Source: Streptomyces rubrogriseus
GTDB lineage: Bacteria; Actinomycetota; Actinomycetes; Streptomycetales; Streptomycetaceae
Assembly: GCF_027947575.1 (NCBI RefSeq)
Contig: NZ_CP116256.1
Span: forward strand, 2,108,001-2,172,000
DNA: 64,000 nt
Reading direction: 5' to 3'
The position numbers and the translations under genes were made by a program. Of this stretch, positions 10,703-18,937 are shown piece by piece. Position 1 is the first letter of the stretch. Each line of letters starts with the position of its first letter. Below the pieces are notes generated by a model, which searched no databases, was not told where the DNA came from, and worked only from the letters and a program-made list of their open reading frames with translations.

Positions 10703-11470
10703 TCAGTCCTTGAGTTCCAGGACGGCGGACGCCCCGGGACGGCGGCGCGGTGGCGCGGCGGCGTCCAGCTCGGCGTCGTCGGCTATCCGCCCGTCGAAGA
10801 AGCTGATCACCCGGTCGGCGGCGCTGGCGAGCCGCGCGTCATGGGTGACCAGCAGGATCGTCTGACCCCGCTGGTGGAAGCGGGACAGCAGCCGCATCAC
10901 CTCACGGGTGCCCTTGCTGTCCAGGCTGCCCGCGGGCTCGTCCGCCAGCAGCAGCGGCGGATGGTTGACCAGCGCACGCGCCAGCGCCACCCGCTGCTGC
11001 TCACCGCCGGACAGCTCACCGGGCATGCTGCGCTCCTTGCCCGTCAGCCCCAGCTCGGCCAGCAGCCCCTCCCGCTCGGCGCGCGCCCGCTTGGGTGGCA
11101 GCCCGGCGAGCAGGGCGGGCAGCTCCACGTTGTCTGCGACGGACAGATCCGACACCAGGTTGAAGAACTGGAAGACGATCCCGATCCGCTTCCTGCGCTC
11201 GACGGCCCAGCGTGCCTCGCCGTAGGCGTCGGTGCACGCGCCGTCCAGCCAGAGGCTGCCCGCGTCCGGCCGCTGGAGCCCGCCCAGCAGATGCAGCAGC
11301 GTCGACTTCCCGGCACCGGACGGTCCCGTGATCGCCACGAACTCGCCGCGCCGCACCGTCAGGTCCACCCCGCGCACGGCGTGCGCCGGGGCGCCCTCGC
11401 CGTGGTGCGTCTTGACCAGGCCCTCGGCGCGCAGCACGGGAGCGGGGTCGGCACTCGCCCCAGCGCTCAC
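10703..11470 (-). CDS. ABC exporter ATP-binding protein (LolD/MacB type)
   Basis: Nucleotide-binding subunit for the permease just downstream. 255 aa from GTG at 11470, whose GTGA overlaps the stop of the PadR gene; this coupling decides the start over a frame extending to 11497. Motifs in order: Walker [10 protein letters not shown] near residue 45, Q-loop VFQFFNLV, signature LSGGEQQR near 145, Walker B LLLADEP and the H-loop THD. The FFNL sequence after the Q-loop is typical of the MacB/LolD group. It probably forms a homodimer that powers the 809-aa permease. Confidence 0.92.
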   Translation of the reverse strand: MSAGASADPAPVLRAEGLVKTHHGEGAPAHAVRGVDLTVRRGEFVAITGPSGAGKSTLLHLLGGLQRPDAGSLWLDGACTDAYGEARWAVERRKRIGIVFQFFNLVSDLSVADNVELPALLAGLPPKRARAEREGLLAELGLTGKERSMPGELSGGEQQRVALARALVNHPPLLLADEPAGSLDSKGTREVMRLLSRFHQRGQTILLVTHDARLASAADRVISFFDGRIADDAELDAAAPPRRRPGASAVLELKD

Positions 11471-11982
11471 TCCAGCTCCTCCAGCTCTTCCTGGCACCGC
11501 TCCAGCCAGTCGAGGTCGGCCTGCAGGTGCAGCATCGCGCCCTCGATGAGGAGGTGGGCGATGCGGTTGTCCCGGTCTTCGGCGGCGGCCAGCTTCGACA
11601 ACTGCCGCATCGTGTTCAGGTACTGCCGCCGCTGCTTGTTGATCAGGGCGATCTGGTCGGCGAGCCCGGTCTGCGGAGCCAGGGCGAGCTTCATGAAGAA
11701 CTCGTCCCGCACCCGCGGCTCGTCCGCCGTCTCCTCGTACCAGGCCCGCAGCTCGTCGCGCCCGGCGTCGGTGAGGTGGTAGACCTTCTTGTTGGGTCGG
11801 CTCGACTGCTCGATGTCCTCGCCCTCGATCAGTCCCGTCTTCTCGAGACGGTTGAGGGTGACGTAGATCTGGCCGACGTTCGGCTGAGGGTACGCGGAGC
11901 CCAGCAGTTGCTCAAGGTCCTGCTTCAGCTCGTAGCCGTGGGCCGGACCGCGGGCCAGGAGAGCCAGGAGGTGCAGGCGCAC
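11467..11982 (-). CDS. PadR-family transcriptional regulator
   Basis: 171 aa. The N-terminal winged helix LLALLARGPAHGYELKQDLE and the wing segment GQIYVTLNRLEKTGLIE are diagnostic of PadR. The C-terminal half is helical, as in the PadR-s2 dimerisation domain (LALAPQTGLADQIALINKQ). An in-frame stop directly precedes the GTG start, and GGGAGGA lies 8 bases upstream. First gene of an operon with the ABC exporter, translationally coupled to it. PadR proteins usually repress their own exporter operon until a toxic ligand binds; an inverted repeat lies in the upstream region. Confidence 0.9.
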   Translation of the reverse strand: MRLHLLALLARGPAHGYELKQDLEQLLGSAYPQPNVGQIYVTLNRLEKTGLIEGEDIEQSSRPNKKVYHLTDAGRDELRAWYEETADEPRVRDEFFMKLALAPQTGLADQIALINKQRRQYLNTMRQLSKLAAAEDRDNRIAHLLIEGAMLHLQADLDWLERCQEELEELE

Positions 11983-12042
11983 TCAGCCGTCCTCCCGCTT
12001 CTGTTCGAGTCCCCGGATGTGCTCCAGGCCCTAGTATCGCCC

Positions 12043-12057
12043 ATACCTAACAGGTAT
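12043..12057. promoter_or_regulatory. Candidate PadR operator, ATACCT-AAC-AGGTAT
   Basis: A perfect 6-base inverted repeat with a 3-base centre lies 61 bases upstream of the PadR start, in the divergent region shared with the binding-protein gene at 12143. A-T-rich ATAC/GTAT ends are common in PadR operators. The inner TACCTAACA recurs at 13528-13536. Confidence 0.5.
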
Positions 12058-12142
12058 ACATGGCCTCTGACCCGGGACGAGGACGCCCGGTGCCGGTGCG
12101 AGCCAGTGAGCCCGGTGTACGAGGGTGTACAGGGAGGAACCT

Positions 12143-13408
12143 ATGCGGTGGATCCACGCCGCCGGTAGGGGCCTCCTCGTCCTCCTCGTCATCCTGACCG
12201 GGTACGCAGCCTCCGGCGCCCGCGCGGACGAGGGGGCCGCGAGCGGCCGGGGACCGCTCACCCTGGCCACCGCCGGGGACCTCACCGGCTACCTCGGCCC
12301 GCTCCTCGAAGGCTGGAACCGCGCCCACCCCGGCGAACGGGTCACCCTCGTCGAACTGCCCGACTCCGCCGACGAGACCCGCGCGCAGATGACCACCGAC
12401 CTGCGCGACGGCGGCCGGCACCGCTTCGACGTCCTCAACATCGACGTCAACTGGACCTCCGAGTTCGCCGCCGCCGACTGGATACGCCCGCTGCCCCGCG
12501 ACCGCTTCCCGCTCGGCTCCTTCCTGCCGCCCGTCGTCGACACGGCGACCTACGACGGCAGGCTCTACGCCGTCCCGTACGTCACCAACGCCGGTCTGCT
12601 CCTGTACCGCAAGGACGTCCTCGCCGCCGAGGGCGTCCCGCCGCCGCGCACCTGGGCGGAGCTGGAGCGGTACGCCGAGACCATCGCCCCGGAACACGGA
12701 CTGGACGGCTACGCGGGCCAGTTCCTGCCCTACGAGGGCCTGACCGTGAACGCCGCCGAGTCCGTCTACTCGGCCGGGGGCAGCATCCTCGGCGACGAGG
12801 GCGAACGCGTCACCGTGGACTCGGCGGCGGCCCGCGAGGGCATCGGTTTCCTGGCCCGCGGGGTGCGCGAGGGCTGGATACCGAAGGCGGCGCTGACCTA
12901 CAAGGAGGAGGAGTCCAAGCAGGCGTTCCAGGACGGCCGCCTGCTCTTCCTGCGCAACTGGCCCTACGCCTACGTCAGCGCCTCCGCCCCGGGCTCCGCG
13001 GTCGCCGGGAAGGTCGGCGCCGTGCCGCTGCCCGGTCCTAGCGGCCCCGGCACCAGCGTCCTCGGCGGCTCCAACCTGGCCGTCGGCGCCCACGCCCGGC
13101 ACCCCGACTCGGCCGCGCGCCTCATCGCGTACCTCACCAGCGAGCGCGTCCAGCGCCAGGTCCTCACCCGCGGCGCGCTGCCACCCGTACGGGCCGACCT
13201 GTACGAGGACCCCGCGCTGATCGAGGCGTTCCCCTACCTGCCGACCCTGCGCGAGAGCGTGCTCGCCGCCGCCCCGCGCCCCAAGAGCCCGCGCTACGAC
13301 CAGGTCAGCCTGGCCGTGCAGGCGGTCGTGCACGACGCGATGACCGGGCGGCAGACGCCCGAGGCCGCGGTGCGGCGGCTGGCGCGCGAGCTGGCCGCGA
13401 TCTCCTAG
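12143..13408 (+). CDS. Sugar ABC transporter substrate-binding protein (family 1)
   Basis: Extracellular receptor that should deliver a sugar to an ABC importer. 421 aa. The ATG at 12143 is chosen over a GTG 18 bases earlier because AGGGAGGA ends 4 bases before it. The N-terminus is a signal peptide (helix GLLVLLVILTGYAA, then a possible ARA cleavage site) but has no lipobox cysteine, unusual for a Gram-positive binding protein. The middle shows the usual VPYVTNAGLLLYRKDVL segment of trehalose/maltose-type receptors. No permease follows directly; it precedes the alpha-glucosidase and a second receptor with two permeases, so it may serve the same system or be a leftover paralogue. Confidence 0.85.
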   Translation: MRWIHAAGRGLLVLLVILTGYAASGARADEGAASGRGPLTLATAGDLTGYLGPLLEGWNRAHPGERVTLVELPDSADETRAQMTTDLRDGGRHRFDVLNIDVNWTSEFAAADWIRPLPRDRFPLGSFLPPVVDTATYDGRLYAVPYVTNAGLLLYRKDVLAAEGVPPPRTWAELERYAETIAPEHGLDGYAGQFLPYEGLTVNAAESVYSAGGSILGDEGERVTVDSAAAREGIGFLARGVREGWIPKAALTYKEEESKQAFQDGRLLFLRNWPYAYVSASAPGSAVAGKVGAVPLPGPSGPGTSVLGGSNLAVGAHARHPDSAARLIAYLTSERVQRQVLTRGALPPVRADLYEDPALIEAFPYLPTLRESVLAAAPRPKSPRYDQVSLAVQAVVHDAMTGRQTPEAAVRRLARELAAIS

Positions 13409-13545
13409 TTACGCGTTAGGTAACGCCGACGTCTCATCTGCATCTGCCGCATGCTGAAAAGTCGGCATATAAATGCCCAACTGTCCAGTAGCCTCCGTCC
13501 CGTTCATTGACACCCTCGCGTCATCGCTACCTAACATGCATGCAT
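13409..13545. promoter_or_regulatory. Control region before the alpha-glucoside cluster
   Basis: This AT-richer spacer holds GTTAC-N7-GTAAC (13408-13424), a -35-like TTGACA (13507-13512) and a perfect 10-bp palindrome ATGCATGCAT (13536-13545). TACCTAAC occurs twice: on the minus strand at 13414-13421 and on the plus strand at 13528-13535. No good -10 hexamer stands at 17 bases from TTGACA. Repression by a regulator encoded elsewhere, or by the PadR nearby, is likely but unproven. Confidence 0.45.
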
Positions 13546-13579
13546 AACAGCGGCCCTCCTCTACAGACAGGTCCACGGG

Positions 13580-15205
13580 GTGAACAGGCACCACTGGTGG
13601 CGTGACGCGGTGATCTACCAGGTCTACGTCCGCAGCTTCCTCGACAGCACCGGCGACGGCGTCGGCGATCTCGCCGGTGTCCGGGCCGGACTGCCCTACC
13701 TGCGCAAACTCGGCGTCGACGGGATCTGGTTGAGCCCCTTCTACCCGTCGCCGCAGCACGACCACGGTTACGACGTCGCCGACTACCGGGGCGTCGACCC
13801 GCTCTTCGGCGACCTCGACGAGTTCGACGAGCTGGTCGCCGCGGCCCGGCGCCTGGGCATCCGGGTCCTGCTGGACATCGTCCCCAACCACTGCTCCAGC
13901 GAACACCCGTGGTTCCGCGAGGCGCTGGCGTCCCCGCCCGGCAGCCCGGCCCGCGCCCGCTTCCACTTCGCCGACGGCCGCGGGCCGGACGGGGACGAGC
14001 CGCCCAACAACTGGCACGCCATGTTCGGCGGCCCCGCCTGGACCCGGGTGACCGAGGCCGACGGCCGTCCCGGCCAGTGGTACCTGCACATGTTCACGCC
14101 CGAGCAGCCCGACTGGAACTGGCGCACCCCAGAGGTCGCCGCCGAGTTCGACCGGATACTCCGCTTCTGGCTGGACCGGGGCGTCGACGGCTTCCGCATC
14201 GACGTCGCCGCCGGCCTCTACAAGCACCCCGAACTGCCCGACTCCCCGGGCCCGGAGGCCGACGCCCGCACCCGCGACTCGGTCAACCCGCTGGCCTGGA
14301 ACCAGCCCGAGGTGCACGAGGTGTGGCGGCGCTGGCGCGCGGTCTGCGAGGAGTACACCGGCCGCGACGGCCGCGAACGCCTCCTCGTCGGCGAGGTGTC
14401 GGTCCCCAGTGCCCGCGAACACGCCCGCTACGTCAGGCCCGACGAACTCCACCAGGCCTTCTTCTTCGACCTCCTCGGCGCCCCCTGGGACCCCGACGCC
14501 TTCCGCAAGGTCATCTCCGAGGCCATGCAGGACATCGCCGGCACCGGTTCCACGGTCACCTGGGTCCTCAACAACCACGACCAGGTCCGCACCGTCACCC
14601 GCTACGGCGAACCCGCCACCGACGGCAGCGGCCTGGGGACGGCCCGCGCCCGTGCCGCCGCCCTCCTGATGCTCGCGCTGCCCGGAGCCGCGTACATCTA
14701 CCAGGGCGAGGAACTGGGCCTGCCCGAGGTCGTCGACCTGCCCGACGACGTGCTCACCGACCCGATCTTCCGCCGCACCGGCAGCCGCGCCCGGGTCCGC
14801 GACGGCTGCCGGGTGCCGCTGCCCTGGTCGGGCCAGGCGTCCCCGTTCGGCTTCACCGCGGGCGACGGGAGTGCCAAGCCCTGGCTGCCGCAGCCCGAGT
14901 ACTTCGCCGAGTACGCCACCGACCGCGCCCTCGCCGACACCCGCTCCTTCTGGCACCTCTACCGCGACGGCCTGCAACTCCGCTCCGACCTGCCGCAGCT
15001 GGGCGAGGGCACCCTGCGCTGGCTGGACACCCCGCCCGGCGTGCTCGCCTTCGTCCGCGGCGACGGACTGGTCTGCGCCGTCAACTTCGGCACCGCCCCC
15101 ACGCCCGCACCGGTCCCCGGCGCCCCGCTGCTGACCAGCGACGGCCCCTGCCCGCCCGGCGTCCTGCCCGGCTCCACCGCCGCCTGGTGGATCGCCGACC
15201 TCTGA
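13580..15205 (+). CDS. Alpha-glucosidase, glycoside hydrolase family 13
   Basis: Cytoplasmic enzyme (no signal peptide) releasing glucose from imported alpha-glucosides such as maltose or isomaltose. 541 aa from GTG. The four GH13 regions are clear: DIVPNHCS, GFRIDVA with nucleophile Asp208, LLVGEVSV with acid/base Glu272, and NNHDQ with transition-state Asp334. The segment QPDWNWRTPEVAAEF is typical of bacterial alpha-glucosidases and oligo-1,6-glucosidases. Upstream of the binding protein and permease genes, matching uptake of the oligosaccharide followed by hydrolysis. The product glucose would feed pgi and zwf nearby. Linkage preference cannot be read from sequence. Confidence 0.93.
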   Translation: MNRHHWWRDAVIYQVYVRSFLDSTGDGVGDLAGVRAGLPYLRKLGVDGIWLSPFYPSPQHDHGYDVADYRGVDPLFGDLDEFDELVAAARRLGIRVLLDIVPNHCSSEHPWFREALASPPGSPARARFHFADGRGPDGDEPPNNWHAMFGGPAWTRVTEADGRPGQWYLHMFTPEQPDWNWRTPEVAAEFDRILRFWLDRGVDGFRIDVAAGLYKHPELPDSPGPEADARTRDSVNPLAWNQPEVHEVWRRWRAVCEEYTGRDGRERLLVGEVSVPSAREHARYVRPDELHQAFFFDLLGAPWDPDAFRKVISEAMQDIAGTGSTVTWVLNNHDQVRTVTRYGEPATDGSGLGTARARAAALLMLALPGAAYIYQGEELGLPEVVDLPDDVLTDPIFRRTGSRARVRDGCRVPLPWSGQASPFGFTAGDGSAKPWLPQPEYFAEYATDRALADTRSFWHLYRDGLQLRSDLPQLGEGTLRWLDTPPGVLAFVRGDGLVCAVNFGTAPTPAPVPGAPLLTSDGPCPPGVLPGSTAAWWIADL

Positions 15206-15252
15206 CCTCGCCTCCAACCTCTTCTCGCCCGACCCTCGAAGGGACATCAACG

Positions 15253-16581
15253 ATGATGCGACGACGTACCACCCTGCTCACCGGCTGCACCGCCCTCGTC
15301 CTCGCCCTCGGCGCGACCGCCTGCGGCGGCTCCGGACCCGTCACCGCGGGCGGCGGCGACAAGGCGCTCAGCGGACAGTCGGTCACCGTGGCCGGCGTCT
15401 GGTCCGGCACCGAACAGGAGAACTTCCAGAAGGTGCTGGACGCCTTCACCGAGAAGACCGGCGCCAAGACCTCCTTCGTCTCCACCGGCGACAACGTCTC
15501 CACCGTGGTCGGCAGCAAGATCGAGGGCGGCAACGCCCCCGACGTCGTGATGGTCCCGCAGGTCGGCGTGCTGGGGCAGTTCGCCGGCAACGGCTGGCTG
15601 AAGCCGCTGTCCAAGACGGCCCAGAAGTCCGTCGACACCAACTTCGCGGACGTCTGGCAGACGTACGGGACCGTCGACGGCACCCTCTACGGCCTCTACT
15701 TCAAGGCGGCCCACAAGTCGACCGTCTGGTACAGCCCCGACGCCCTCGCCCAGGCCGGGGTCGAGCCGCCGAAGACGTACGACGAGATGCTGAAGGCCGG
15801 GCAGACCGTCTCCGACTCCGGGCTCGCCGCCTTCTCGGTGGCCGGGCAGGACGGCTGGACGCTGACCGACTGGTTCGAGAACGTCTACCTCTCCCAGGCC
15901 GGACCCGAGAAGTACGACGCCCTCGCCGCCCACGAACTGAAGTGGACCGACGCGAGCGTGGTCGAGGCGCTCACCACCCTCGGCAAGCTCTTCAAGGACG
16001 AGCAGCTCGTCGCGGGCGGTCAGAAGGGCGCCCTGAACACCGACTTCCCGGGCTCGGTGGAGAAGGTGTTCGGCCCGAAGCCCGAGGCCGGCATGGTCTA
16101 CGAGGGGGACTTCGTCGCCGGGGTCGCCAAGGACCAGTTCGACAAGGAGATCGGCAAGGACGCGAACTTCTTCCCGTTCCCCGCGGTCGACGGCGGCGAG
16201 GCGCCCGTGGTCAGCGGCGGTGACGCGGCCGTCGTCCTCAAGGACGGCAAGAACTCCGAGGCAGGCATGGCCCTCCTGGAGTACCTCGCGACGCCGGAGG
16301 CCGCGGCCGTGTGGGCCGAGGCGGGCGGCTTCCTCTCCCCGAACAAGAACCTCGACCCCGCCTCCTACGGCGACGACGTCACCCGGGCCACCGCCGAGTC
16401 CCTCGTCGGCGCCGGGGACTCGGTCCGCTTCGACATGTCCGACCAGGCACCGGCGGCCTTCGGCGGCACCAAGGGCACCGGCGAGTGGAAGATCCTCCAG
16501 GACTTCCTGCGCGACCCCTCCGACCCGAAGGCGACCGCGGCCGAGCTGGAGGCCGCGGCGGCCAAGGCCTACAAGGGCTGA
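15253..16581 (+). CDS. Alpha-glucoside ABC transporter binding lipoprotein
   Basis: Lipid-anchored receptor of the importer encoded by the next two genes. 442 aa; start ATG 15253 with GAAGGGA 10 bases upstream (a second ATG follows at once). The signal sequence has basic residues 3-5, a hydrophobic core and a lipobox-like ATAC with Cys24 as the expected lipidated residue. A Gly/Ser-rich linker follows. The mature part is a family-1 solute-binding fold with conserved GLYFKAAHKSTVWYSPDAL. The gene lies 47 bases after the glucosidase and 13 bases before the first permease, so the four genes form an operon. Confidence 0.93.
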   Translation: MMRRRTTLLTGCTALVLALGATACGGSGPVTAGGGDKALSGQSVTVAGVWSGTEQENFQKVLDAFTEKTGAKTSFVSTGDNVSTVVGSKIEGGNAPDVVMVPQVGVLGQFAGNGWLKPLSKTAQKSVDTNFADVWQTYGTVDGTLYGLYFKAAHKSTVWYSPDALAQAGVEPPKTYDEMLKAGQTVSDSGLAAFSVAGQDGWTLTDWFENVYLSQAGPEKYDALAAHELKWTDASVVEALTTLGKLFKDEQLVAGGQKGALNTDFPGSVEKVFGPKPEAGMVYEGDFVAGVAKDQFDKEIGKDANFFPFPAVDGGEAPVVSGGDAAVVLKDGKNSEAGMALLEYLATPEAAAVWAEAGGFLSPNKNLDPASYGDDVTRATAESLVGAGDSVRFDMSDQAPAAFGGTKGTGEWKILQDFLRDPSDPKATAAELEAAAAKAYKG

Positions 16582-16594
16582 GGGCCGACCGGTC

Positions 16595-17959
16595 ATGACC
16601 TCCACCCTGGTGAAAGAGGCGAGCCCGCCCGCCGCTCCCGGCCCGGCGCCCCTGCGGCGTCCCCGGCGGCGCCGGGCGGCCGTCGCCCTGCTCTTCGTCC
16701 TGCCCGCGCTGCTCCTGCTGGGCGCCCTCGTCGTCTACCCCGTGCTGTTCTCCGTCGGCCGCAGCTTCTTCGACGCCTCCGGCACGCGCTTCGTGGGCGG
16801 CGAGAACTACACCGAGATGTTCCGCGACCCGGCCACCCTCAAGGCCGTCCGCAACACGGCGATCTGGGTCGTCGTCGCGCCCACCCTGCTGACCGGCCTC
16901 GGCCTGATCCTCGCCGTCCTGGTCGAGAAGGTCCGCTGGGCCACCGCCTTCAAGCTGCTCCTCTTCATGCCGATGGCGGTCTCCTTCCTCGCCGCCGGCA
17001 TCATCTTCCGGCTCGCCTACGACCACGACCCGGACAAGGGCGTCCTCAACGCCGCCGTGACCGGCGTGCACGACGCCTTCGCCGGTACGTCGAGCTACCC
17101 GGGCGCCCGGGCGCGCGAGGGCCAGGAGGGCGGTCCGGTCAAGGGGGCCGACGGCTCGTACCGGACCGGTGCGGGCGTGTCACCCGGCGACACGGTGGCC
17201 CTCGGCCTGGTCGGCGTGGCGCCCGACGACCTGCCGTCCGGCGCGGAGTCCGCGTACGGGGCGGCGGGGCGCGAGGCCGCCGACGACGAGGTGCGCGGCG
17301 TCGTCTACCTGGACTTCACACCCGGCGGGGGAGGGGAGCAGGGCCGGGTCGACCGGCGGGAGAGCGGGCTGCCCGAGATGACGGTCGAGGCGGTGCGCGA
17401 CGGCCGCACGGTCGCCACCACGACCACCGCCGCCGACGGATCCTTCTCCTTCGACGGGCTGGACCCGGGCTCCTACACGGTGGCGCTCCCTGCTTCCAAC
17501 TTCGCCCCGCCCTACGAAGGCGTCTCCTGGCTCGGACCCGCTCTCGTCACCCCCGCCATCATCGGGGCGTACCTGTGGATCTGGACCGGGTTCGCGATGG
17601 TGCTGATCGGCGCCGGGCTCTCCTCGCTGCCGCGCGACGCGCTGGAGGCGGCGCGGATGGACGGCGCCAACGAGTGGCAGATCTTCCGGCGGATCACCGT
17701 GCCGCTGCTGGCACCGGTGCTCACGGTCGTCTTCATCACCCTCGTGATCAACGTGATGAAGGTCTTCGACCTCGTCTACATCATCGCGCCCGGACCCGTG
17801 CAGGAGGACGCGACGGTGCTCGCGACGCAGATGTGGCTGGTGTCGTTCGGCGGCGGCAACAACCAGGGACTCGGCAGCGCGCTCGGCGTACTGCTCCTGC
17901 TGCTCGTCGTCCCGGCCATGGTCTTCAACGTCCGCCGCTTCAAGAGGAGTCAGCGATGA
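16595..17959 (+). CDS. Alpha-glucoside ABC permease (MalF/AglF-like) with inserted extracellular domain
   Basis: First membrane subunit of the sugar importer, 454 aa, about 150 longer than usual. Helices: roughly 28-50, 86-107, 118-140, then 315-340 and two more near the C-terminus. The coupling EAA motif is EAARMDGANEWQIF. Between the third and fourth helices lies an extra segment of about residues 155-310, by topology extracellular. It ends in TVATTTTAADGSFSFDGLDP and GSYTVALP, a signature of carboxypeptidase-regulatory-like (SpaA/Ig-like) beta domains. Such a domain could contact the binding protein or the cell wall. Codon use matches the flanks, so it is not a recent foreign insert. Confidence 0.9.
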   Translation: MTSTLVKEASPPAAPGPAPLRRPRRRRAAVALLFVLPALLLLGALVVYPVLFSVGRSFFDASGTRFVGGENYTEMFRDPATLKAVRNTAIWVVVAPTLLTGLGLILAVLVEKVRWATAFKLLLFMPMAVSFLAAGIIFRLAYDHDPDKGVLNAAVTGVHDAFAGTSSYPGARAREGQEGGPVKGADGSYRTGAGVSPGDTVALGLVGVAPDDLPSGAESAYGAAGREAADDEVRGVVYLDFTPGGGGEQGRVDRRESGLPEMTVEAVRDGRTVATTTTAADGSFSFDGLDPGSYTVALPASNFAPPYEGVSWLGPALVTPAIIGAYLWIWTGFAMVLIGAGLSSLPRDALEAARMDGANEWQIFRRITVPLLAPVLTVVFITLVINVMKVFDLVYIIAPGPVQEDATVLATQMWLVSFGGGNNQGLGSALGVLLLLLVVPAMVFNVRRFKRSQR

Positions 17960-17971
17960 GGAGTCAGCGAT
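17944..17971 (+). repeat. 14-bp tandem duplication at the permease junction
   Basis: GAGGAGTCAGCGAT occurs twice without a gap (17944-17957 and 17958-17971). It carries the ribosome site and the AT of a start codon, so the junction has two identical Shine-Dalgarno/ATG sets: the first makes only M-R-S-Q-R and the second starts the real permease. Confidence 0.95.
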
Positions 17972-18809
17972 GAACGCCGTCCGGCGCTATCTGGGCAACG
18001 GGATCGTCCAGGCCTTCCTCGTGCTCGTCGGGCTGGTGTGGATGACGCCGCTGGCCGGGCTGTTCCTGTCCTCGCTGCGGTCGTCCGAGGACACGGCGAA
18101 GGGCGGCTGGTGGACGGCGCTGGCGAGCCCGGGGCAGCTCTCCCTCGACAACTACTCGGCGCTGCTCGGCAACTCCGGCATCACCCAGGCCTTCTGGAAC
18201 ACGGTGCTGATCTCCGTACCGACGACCGTGCTCGTCGTGGTCGTCGGGGCGCTCGCCGGGTACGCCTTCGCCTGGCTGGACTTCCCGGGGCGCGAGACGG
18301 TCTTCCTGGTCGTCGTCGCGCTGCTGGTGGTGCCCGTGCAGATCGGGCTGCTGCCGGTCGCCAAACTCTTCGGGCAGCTGGGCCTGTTCGGGACCATCCC
18401 GGGTGTGGTGCTCTTCCACGTCGCCTACGGACTGCCGTTCGCGGTGTTCCTGCTGCGGAACTACTTCGCCGAGATGCCCAAGGAGATGCTGGAGGCCGCG
18501 CGCATGGACGGCGGCAACGAGTGGCGGATCTTCACGCGGCTGGTGCTGCCGGTCGGCAAGCCGGCCATCGCCAGCCTCGCCATCTTCCAGTTCCTGTGGG
18601 TGTGGAACGACATGCTGGTCGCGCTGCTCTTCGCGGACAGTTCGTCGCAGCCGCTGACGGTGGAACTCCAGTCGCAGATCCGCCAGTTCGGCAGCAACAT
18701 CGACGTGCTGGCGCCGGGGGCGTTCCTGTCACTGGTGGTGCCGGTGGTGGTGTTCTTCGCGTTCCAGCGGCATTTCGTGCAGGGGGTCATGGCGGGGTCC
18801 GTGAAGTGA
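17970..18809 (+). CDS. Alpha-glucoside ABC permease (MalG/AglG-like)
   Basis: Second membrane subunit of the importer. 279 aa with six predicted helices and the EAA coupling motif EAARMDGGNEWRIF near residue 175, the contact for the ATPase. ATG start with GAGGAG 9 bases upstream, from the duplicated unit. No ATPase gene lies in this cluster, so a shared MsiK-type ATPase encoded elsewhere is expected, as is usual for Streptomyces sugar importers. A dispersed repeat with a hairpin follows the stop and probably ends the transcript. Confidence 0.93.
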   Translation: MNAVRRYLGNGIVQAFLVLVGLVWMTPLAGLFLSSLRSSEDTAKGGWWTALASPGQLSLDNYSALLGNSGITQAFWNTVLISVPTTVLVVVVGALAGYAFAWLDFPGRETVFLVVVALLVVPVQIGLLPVAKLFGQLGLFGTIPGVVLFHVAYGLPFAVFLLRNYFAEMPKEMLEAARMDGGNEWRIFTRLVLPVGKPAIASLAIFQFLWVWNDMLVALLFADSSSQPLTVELQSQIRQFGSNIDVLAPGAFLSLVVPVVVFFAFQRHFVQGVMAGSVK

Positions 18810-18834
18810 CCGGGGGTGGGCGGCGGGAGGGTTA

Positions 18835-18937
18835 TTCGCCCCCGCCGCCCCTTCCCGTTCCCGTCCCTGGGGGCTGCCGCCCCCAGACCCCTGCTTTCGG
18901 CCTGGACGGCCTCGTCCTCAAGCGCCGGACGGGCTGG
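18835..18937. repeat. Dispersed Streptomyces intergenic repeat, copy 1
   Basis: A 103-bp GC-rich element containing the perfect hairpin CTGGGGGC-TGCC-GCCCCCAG (18867-18886) and the strings GGCCTGGACGGCCTCGTCCT and CGGACGGGCTGG. Nearly the same element occurs at 55507-55626. It fills the convergent gap between the permease and pgl, so it can act as a terminator for both. Confidence 0.85.

Noticed and set aside
13409..15250. Long minus-strand open frame opposite the alpha-glucosidase gene
   Set aside because: Its sequence is Gly/Asp/Val-rich antisense of a gene with full GH13 motifs; GC-rich codon bias alone keeps it open. The same applies to other long antisense frames, e.g. 3378-4625, 6470-8005 and 46056-47888.
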